From contig CAJFRT010000024.1 in NCBI GenBank assembly GCA_904419525.1, positions 1 through 36,508 on the forward strand: a stretch of DNA of 36,508 nucleotides, in the 5' to 3' direction. This DNA is from Candidatus Gallimonas merdae. GTDB lineage: Bacteria; Bacillota; Clostridia; Christensenellales; Borkfalkiaceae. The notes below the pieces were generated by a model. That model was not told the DNA's origin and did not search any database. It was given only the letters and a program-made list of their open reading frames with translations. Of this stretch, positions 32,608-36,508 are shown piece by piece. Within the stretch, counting starts at the first letter, position 1; every line of letters begins with the position of its first letter. Made by a program: the position numbers and the translations under genes.

Positions 32608-34814
32608 GATTGTTTTTCCTCCAAATCCTTTACAAAATAACTGTTCTGCAAGCTCATCTCGCCGAACGTTGCTTTCTCCGTCGCATATTCACGCAGGTCG
32701 TCTATCCCAACAGGGGATCGCAGCGCTTTCTGCGTAAAGAAGTCAGAAAAGCAATCCGTCGAAAAACGCTTACTATAAATCTTCTTATTCGCAAGGTAGT
32801 ACTTCTTCTCATCGAGCTGCCCGTCCTGCGTACCACTCTCTATTTGCACCCGTAGCGTACAATAGCCGAACGTGCTGTACACACCCATGTAGTAGTGCTG
32901 TATCTTCGCCACAATCGTTTTGAGAATGTGCATGGAAAGCGTATTGTCGCCGCGGGTAAAGCGGTACTTGGAATACAGATTGACGAAACGCCCGAAAACA
33001 AAGGAATACAGCAATTCCGCAATGAAGAAGAAGGGCATGGCAAGTTGCGTTTCGCCGCTTTCGCGGATATGCACGATCTCGCACAGCTCCCTTGCGTCCG
33101 CGCCCCAGCTCTCGGGACGCTGTTCGTCCGTGATCACCTTCACAAAGGGGAAGTAGTCTACCGTTGCAGAATGGCGTATCATTTTCAGCCAATCGTTAAA
33201 GCCGTCGTTCTTCTGATTGGTTGCGTCCGCCAGCTTTTTCATACCTTGCAGTTCCAGCATGTTCTTGCGCTCCTTGCCGATCTCCGTCAGATTGAGCACA
33301 CCGAACTCAAAGCTGTCCTTAAACGGATTTTCCTCTACAAGGCGTTTTCCAAGCCGCAGCGCGTCAAAGTCAACGATATGCGAATGACGGCTGTATGCGT
33401 CCATCAGACGGCTGTCACGACGAAAGAAATCGGTGTTCCAAAGCGGAAAGTTCCCGAGATCGCTCATCAGGTTGTCCGTCCGTATGGCGTAGTTTGAAAT
33501 GATGAGCGACGACTGAATAACGTAGATAAAGTAAAGCTGCGCATATGTTTCCAGCACGTCCCACACGTCGACCACTTTCAGCTTGTCATCGTATGTAAAC
33601 CCGTACCGCACGTAATCGTAGTCAAACAGAAGGTTGCCGCCAACGCGATAGCCCAGCTTCTTCCAATGACGGCGCACGCACTTGCGCATGGACGATGAAG
33701 TTTGTCCCGCATAAAAACAGCAGGCAAGCCGCTGAACGAACACCTTGCAAGTTGCGAGGTTATACACCTCATGCCGCGCCATTGCCCGCTTAATGGCGTT
33801 CTCAAAGCTCATCCACGGGAAGTACGGGAATTTCAGATCGTTCTCCAAAATCTTCTCGAACGCCTTATCGCGCAGCATGGCTTCCTGCGAGAGCGCCATG
33901 TCCGTGATCATCGTCGTCTTTTTCTTGCCCATCGTCCCGCACGCCATCAGCACGATGGGGCGTTCGTTGATAAAGCCGCGGTTTTTCATCTCGTTGTGAT
34001 GGAGCACTGCATAGCCGATTTTCCGCCGCCAACGGTCTATAAGAAACAGCGCAAGAAGCACCCAGCACCATACAGGAATGAACGTGAACGGCGTCCAGAG
34101 GTCAAAAAAGAGCTTATACACCTGCCTGTAAATGTTGTCGAAATCAAAGCTCACGACAAAATACAGATAAAAAGCGATGAGCTCCAAAAAAATGGTAAAG
34201 GCATTGAAGTAAAACAGCCACATGCAGAGCCAAATTATCCAATATACGCCGTGGGTACGCACAAAGCCGACAAAAGCGATAATCCAATGTTTGGCGGAAC
34301 GATAAGTTATAGTTGAAATGCGCTTAAAAATGCGCAGCGGCTTCGTGTCTTTGCCCCAATCATTATTCCTCGCCTTTGCGAATTTGCGCAGCACAAGAAA
34401 GGCTATCAGCAAAACAGGAAATGCACATAATATGAACATACAAATGTAATACAACACATTGCCAAGGAAGGACAAATAACCAACAAAATTCTCCATCGTT
34501 GCCCAACATTGCCAATACGCCATCCAATGCTGCGCAAACCCTTCAAACGTATCGGGAATGGGAATTTCGGGGGCTTGCGCTCCGCCCATGAAGTCAAAGA
34601 AAGGAATCTTCGGATAATCGTTGACCGTAGGTGTGATTCCATGCGGAATTTGAAACAACTCGCAGAAATAGAAAGCGACAGACAAAATAAAATCACGTAC
34701 ACTTTCTATCACACGACCGACGCTGTCAAAAAATCGGAATATACCGATGGCGAGAAACCCGAGCGTAATAACAATGCAAATAATATGCCGATAGTCAAAC
34801 CGTCTTTTTTCCAT
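32604..34814 (-). CDS. Large multi-TM P-loop ATPase, Zot/pI-like phage assembly protein (736 aa)
   Basis: Residues 10-260 contain about seven or eight hydrophobic helices. A P-loop follows: VLMACGTMGKKKTT at 289-301, a Walker A that lacks the usual second glycine. A Walker-B-like strand, FGVLNLTEIGKERKN, is at 504-518 with Thr in place of Asp. VKVITDEQRPESW (558-570) looks like the Gln/Arg sensor strand of FtsK/HerA-type and Zot ATPases. In filamentous phages the Zot/pI protein drives virion extrusion through the membrane and usually has about 350-450 aa with one helix, so this one is large. The ATG at 34814 has AAGGA upstream and overlaps the preceding gene by 20 nt. The assignment is by motif and context. 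Confidence 0.68.
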   Translation of the reverse strand: MEKRRFDYRHIICIVITLGFLAIGIFRFFDSVGRVIESVRDFILSVAFYFCELFQIPHGITPTVNDYPKIPFFDFMGGAQAPEIPIPDTFEGFAQHWMAYWQCWATMENFVGYLSFLGNVLYYICMFILCAFPVLLIAFLVLRKFAKARNNDWGKDTKPLRIFKRISTITYRSAKHWIIAFVGFVRTHGVYWIIWLCMWLFYFNAFTIFLELIAFYLYFVVSFDFDNIYRQVYKLFFDLWTPFTFIPVWCWVLLALFLIDRWRRKIGYAVLHHNEMKNRGFINERPIVLMACGTMGKKKTTMITDMALSQEAMLRDKAFEKILENDLKFPYFPWMSFENAIKRAMARHEVYNLATCKVFVQRLACCFYAGQTSSSMRKCVRRHWKKLGYRVGGNLLFDYDYVRYGFTYDDKLKVVDVWDVLETYAQLYFIYVIQSSLIISNYAIRTDNLMSDLGNFPLWNTDFFRRDSRLMDAYSRHSHIVDFDALRLGKRLVEENPFKDSFEFGVLNLTEIGKERKNMLELQGMKKLADATNQKNDGFNDWLKMIRHSATVDYFPFVKVITDEQRPESWGADARELCEIVHIRESGETQLAMPFFFIAELLYSFVFGRFVNLYSKYRFTRGDNTLSMHILKTIVAKIQHYYMGVYSTFGYCTLRVQIESGTQDGQLDEKKYYLANKKIYSKRFSTDCFSDFFTQKALRSPVGIDDLREYATEKATFGEMSLQNSYFVKDLEEKQS

Positions 34815-34992
34815 TGCCGTCTTTTTCCTTGCGCCAACCCGCCATATATACTTCACGGGCGATAGACATACTCATGCTTTTCGGGAAACCCCAATTTGCA
34901 CGGAGCACGACCGCCAATTCCGATATATCCCGTTCTTGTTCCTGCACATACCGTTCAAATTTATTCCATAATTCCGTGTCTTTTTCCGTCAT
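34795..34992 (-). CDS. Small phage protein (65 aa)
   Basis: The start MTEKDTELW at 34992 overlaps the stop of the 30-aa membrane peptide as ATGA, so coupling decides this start. The same frame is open back to 35085 and could give 96 aa, but then it would hide the membrane peptide. It is helical and charged, with no membrane segment, and ends inside the ATPase gene. No family is recognised. It is one of the tiny proteins ahead of the assembly ATPase, where filamentous phages keep minor virion or assembly proteins. Confidence 0.6.
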   Translation of the reverse strand: MTEKDTELWNKFERYVQEQERDISELAVVLRANWGFPKSMSMSIAREVYMAGWRKEKDGNGKKTV

Positions 34993-35081
34993 ACTTGAAA
35001 CCCCGTATAAACAAAATACCCGATCAATGCCAAAACTACGACCAACAACAATACCTTCAAAATCCGCTTCAAAGTTTTCAT
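34989..35081 (-). CDS. 30-aa single-membrane-helix peptide, candidate minor coat protein
   Basis: The peptide has a basic front (MKTLKRILK), a 15-residue pure hydrophobic core (VLLLVVVLALIGYFV) and a short tail (YTGFQV). Its size and plan are like the pVII/pIX minor coat proteins of filamentous phages (about 32 aa, one helix), and it lies upstream of the Zot-like gene in the same operon. Its TGA overlaps the ATG of the next gene. The ribosome site is weak. The frame is too short to be significant by length, so support comes from composition, overlap and position. Confidence 0.5.
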   Translation of the reverse strand: MKTLKRILKVLLLVVVLALIGYFVYTGFQV

Positions 35082-35097
35082 TCATTTAACCGTCTTT

Positions 35098-35301
35098 TTA
35101 CCAAAATGTTCTTATAACATTATCATAAACTTTTTCACGTTCAGCACGAGTAAATACGCGCCCGTTTTTTTCTTGTTGAAGAATACAAGCACCATGATAA
35201 AGCTGCTTATGTTCTTCACCGCGCTTTATAGCGCGATTTTGTAAAGCCTTATGTGCAGCGTTACTTGCTTGAAGCCGACGTTGTTGTTTTGTTTTTTTCA
35301 T
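35098..35301 (-). CDS. Small basic phage protein (67 aa)
   Basis: The N-terminal third is very rich in Lys, Arg and Gln (KKTKQQRRLQASNAAHKALQ), then a mixed helix-prone part follows. No membrane segment is seen. It could bind nucleic acid, such as the ssDNA-binding protein of the phage, but there is no family match. An AGGTAGG site lies upstream. It is the first gene after palindrome C on the minus strand and starts the run 67 aa - 30 aa - 65 aa - ATPase - 143 aa. Confidence 0.6.
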   Translation of the reverse strand: MKKTKQQRRLQASNAAHKALQNRAIKRGEEHKQLYHGACILQQEKNGRVFTRAEREKVYDNVIRTFW

Positions 35302-35326
35302 AACTTACCTACCTTTTTATTTACTT

Positions 35327-35344
35327 TTGAAAGTACACTTTCAA
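35327..35344. promoter_or_regulatory. TTGAAAGT palindrome, copy C
   Basis: TTGAAAGTACACTTTCAA has one central mismatch pair. It lies 25 nt before the -35 box of plus-strand promoter C, the same spacing as copy B, and upstream of the 67-aa gene on the minus strand. Confidence 0.7.
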
Positions 35345-35368
35345 TTTTTCTTTTGCCGTCAAAATTGT

Positions 35369-35397
35369 TTGACTTTTCCAATTATACGCCGTATAAT
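35369..35397 (+). promoter_or_regulatory. Plus-strand promoter C, opposite to the phage genes
   Basis: TTGACT (35369-35374) and TATAAT (35392-35397) are 17 nt apart. The -35 box lies in GTCAAA-attg-TTTGAC (35359-35374), and the -10 box in ATTATAC-gcc-GTATAAT (35381-35397). Both boxes are therefore arms of small hairpins that could form in ssDNA. Confidence 0.8.
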
Positions 35398-35403
35398 AGC
35401 AAT

Positions 35404-35497
35404 CGAAAGTAGTTAGCTCGGTGTTAGCCGCAAGGCTTTCGTCCTCGGAGCTCCACGAAAGGCAACATTTATGTTGGTGGCTACTTTCTTTTTTTTG
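35404..35497 (+). ncRNA. Structured RNA 2 of the phage (about 94 nt)
   Basis: The predicted start of promoter C falls one base before a closing stem GAAAGTAG (35405-35412), which pairs perfectly with CTACTTTC (35481-35488) just before eight T. Inside are AGCC-gcaa-GGCT (35426-35437, a GNRA tetraloop), CTTTCGT/ACGAAAG (35436-35442, 35455-35461; shares two bases with the former) and CAACA-ttta-TGTTG (35463-35476). So the whole RNA is one multi-arm structure bounded by promoter and terminator. A second weaker terminator hairpin follows (35498-35525). It shares the TAGCCGCAAGGC element with RNA 1. Function is unknown. Confidence 0.7.
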
Positions 35498-35505
35498 CCC
35501 TGCAA

Positions 35506-35931
35506 CTATTTGCGGGGCTTTTTGTTTTTCGGCTTGTTGCCCGTTCTCGGTACTTTATAACGCTTGCCGTTCTTAAAAATATCGTCAACTGTCGGTTTAT
35601 CCTCTTCGGCAAGTTTATATTTACTTGTTCCAACGCCCAAAGCCGACCGCTTACCCTCGTAAACACGGGGAACAACGTGCGAATACTCGCCCTTATTCTC
35701 TTCGGTCTTATCGATATTCACTTTCAATTTGCGCGTTTTTACGACATCGTGTTTTTCAATAGGCTTACGCTTATTATCCTTGTCGAAATCGACCTTCTCC
35801 GAATGAGTAAAAGTTATGTATTCCACGTCATCTTGTCCTGTTTTCCGAAAATAGGCGGGATGATTTTTATGTGGGTACTTCTTTGTATGCGCCCAACCTG
35901 TGGAACGCTTACGGTTGTTTTTCTTTGCCAT
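35506..35931 (-). CDS. Lysine-rich phage protein of unknown function (141 aa)
   Basis: The start at 35931 (MAKKNNRKRS) has GAGGTGA just upstream, better than the longer frame starting at 35973. The protein is highly basic at both ends. Its middle has a beta-rich stretch, HPAYFRKTGQDDVEYITFTHSE, and a later YEGKRSALGVG segment. I have the impression of a family common in Firmicute mobile elements but cannot name it. Its stop converges with the end of RNA 2, as the 143-aa gene does with RNA 1. This suggests that the two cassettes have a common plan. Confidence 0.68.
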   Translation of the reverse strand: MAKKNNRKRSTGWAHTKKYPHKNHPAYFRKTGQDDVEYITFTHSEKVDFDKDNKRKPIEKHDVVKTRKLKVNIDKTEENKGEYSHVVPRVYEGKRSALGVGTSKYKLAEEDKPTVDDIFKNGKRYKVPRTGNKPKNKKPRK

Positions 35932-35941
35932 AATCACCTCA

Positions 35942-36061
35942 TCAATCAAAAACTTCGTCGATGTTGTAACCACACGGGCAATTCTGCTCGCCGTACTCTA
36001 TCGCCTCGTCAATGTCGTCGAAATAAAATTCGCCGTCATCACACGTCAACACATATCCCAT
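35942..36061 (-). CDS. Very small acidic protein (39 aa)
   Basis: The ATG at 36061 (MGYVLTCDDGEFYFDD) has GAGGTGA 5 nt upstream, which decides against the longer frame. It is Asp/Glu-rich, with a C-P-C pair near the end. It lies 10 nt before the 141-aa gene, so both are probably translated from one message. A strong terminator lies directly upstream, so its promoter must be within the short leader or transcription is by read-through. Function is unknown. Confidence 0.6.
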   Translation of the reverse strand: MGYVLTCDDGEFYFDDIDEAIEYGEQNCPCGYNIDEVFD

Positions 36062-36074
36062 AAAATCACCTCGT

Positions 36075-36122
36075 AAAAAATTTTGTAATGCCGAACGGAG
36101 CTTTTCCGCCCCGCTCGGTATT
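36075..36122 (-). terminator. Terminator after the partial right-edge gene
   Basis: On the minus strand a 15-nt arm (AATACCGAGCGGGGC) pairs with GCTCCGTTCGGCATT with few mismatches, and a six-T run follows a few bases later. It ends the transcript of the right-edge gene 20 nt after its stop. Confidence 0.8.
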
Positions 36123-36141
36123 ACTTTATTGCAAAGCCCGT

Positions 36142-36508
36142 TCAAGGGTTCGCAACATCAAAAATGACATAGATAGGATAATGGAACCTATCAACAACGT
36201 CATCAAACGTAAATGTCAAGATAACGCCGATTCCGCTATATTGCGTCTTTTCCACCGACACGGAATCTTCTTCAGGACCGCTGATTGTAATTTCCACGCC
36301 GTTGAAATAAAATCCGTTGTCTGCAATCTCCGAAGAATACAGAGAGAAATAAACCGTGACGATATCGAAATCCGTCAATTCCGCATAGAAAGATAATCCA
36401 TACGGAGCAGACTCTACTGTTTCCCCGTCGGAAACTGTAAAGGAAAACGGCGAAGAATCTCCGATGTCATCTCTATAGTAATCTTCCGAATATTCCGTAA
36501 AGGAGATT
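36142..36508 (-). CDS. Partial gene at window edge, acidic beta-rich protein
   Basis: The frame is open from the stop at 36142 to the window end, so the start is missing and at least 121 codons belong to it. The visible part is acidic and alternates hydrophobic and polar residues (VTVYFSLYSS, GVEITISGPEE, GVILTFTFDD), suggesting a beta-sandwich. Its character differs from the basic phage proteins next to it, and a strong terminator separates them. It could be a phage surface protein or a chromosomal gene beyond the element. I cannot tell which. Confidence 0.6.
   Translation of the reverse strand, partial: ISFTEYSEDYYRDDIGDSSPFSFTVSDGETVESAPYGLSFYAELTDFDIVTVYFSLYSSEIADNGFYFNGVEITISGPEEDSVSVEKTQYSGIGVILTFTFDDVVDRFHYPIYVIFDVANP

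Noticed and set aside
34795..35085. A single 96-aa protein starting at 35085
   Set aside because: The start at 34992 is coupled (ATGA) to a short frame encoding a credible membrane peptide. The 96-aa version remains possible but is less economical.
35404..35497. Integron attC site or type III toxin-antitoxin RNA
   Set aside because: There are no GTTRRRY/RYYYAAC core sites and no integrase. The RNA is convergent with, not upstream of, the neighbouring gene and lacks tandem repeats.

Overview
The window reads as chromosome from an uncultured Clostridia-type Firmicute. The evidence is a conserved Gram-positive gene order (yqfC-yqfD-phoH-pgpH-ybeY-era-yqzL-recO), an M23 protease of SpoIIQ type, strong Shine-Dalgarno sites, and textbook sigma-A promoters (TTGACA-17-TATAAT type) in GC-rich DNA. 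The yqfC/yqfD/SpoIIQ-like genes suggest a spore-forming ancestry. I cannot name the genus. No rRNA, tRNA or CRISPR array was recognised.

Layout, nearly all on the minus strand. At 0.1-6.4 kb is a giant surface lipoprotein. At 6.7-9.7 kb is a nadA-nadB-nadC operon for de novo NAD synthesis with its own promoter. At 9.8-15.9 kb is the yqfC-to-recO housekeeping operon, with an odd in-frame 257-bp insertion between ybeY and era, a phoH without a normal start codon and a short PgpH. At 16-18.7 kb are an asparaginase, a nucleotidyltransferase and an unknown gene. At 18.7-22.1 kb are envelope proteins (Wzz-like, a one-TM protein, M23 peptidase, a YwmB-like protein). At 22.2-25.4 kb is prmA-rsmE-mtaB-hinT (ribosome and tRNA modification), apparently started by a leaderless promoter. 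At 25.5-27.0 kb two related membrane proteins lie on the plus strand. At 27.1-28.9 kb are hpt and tilS.

From about 29.2 kb to the window end the composition becomes AT-richer and the genes change character: an IS30-family DDE transposase, a heavily structured non-coding region, a HUH rolling-circle Rep, several tiny basic proteins, a 30-residue single-TM peptide, and a large multi-TM P-loop ATPase resembling the Zot/pI assembly ATPases of filamentous phages. I interpret this as an inovirus-like (filamentous, ssDNA) prophage whose right end lies outside the window. The transposase is a candidate integrase.

The most unusual signal is in the phage non-coding DNA. Two promoters run on the plus strand, opposite to every phage gene. 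Each sits behind the same TTGAAA-N6-TTTCAA palindrome and drives a short, highly structured, terminator-ended RNA (about 32004-32107/32188 and 35404-35497). Their orientation is the one needed to prime complementary-strand synthesis on packaged ssDNA, so they may be single-strand origins, regulatory RNAs, or both. A 67-nt near-perfect cruciform between rep and the transposase is a good candidate for the double-strand origin or packaging signal.
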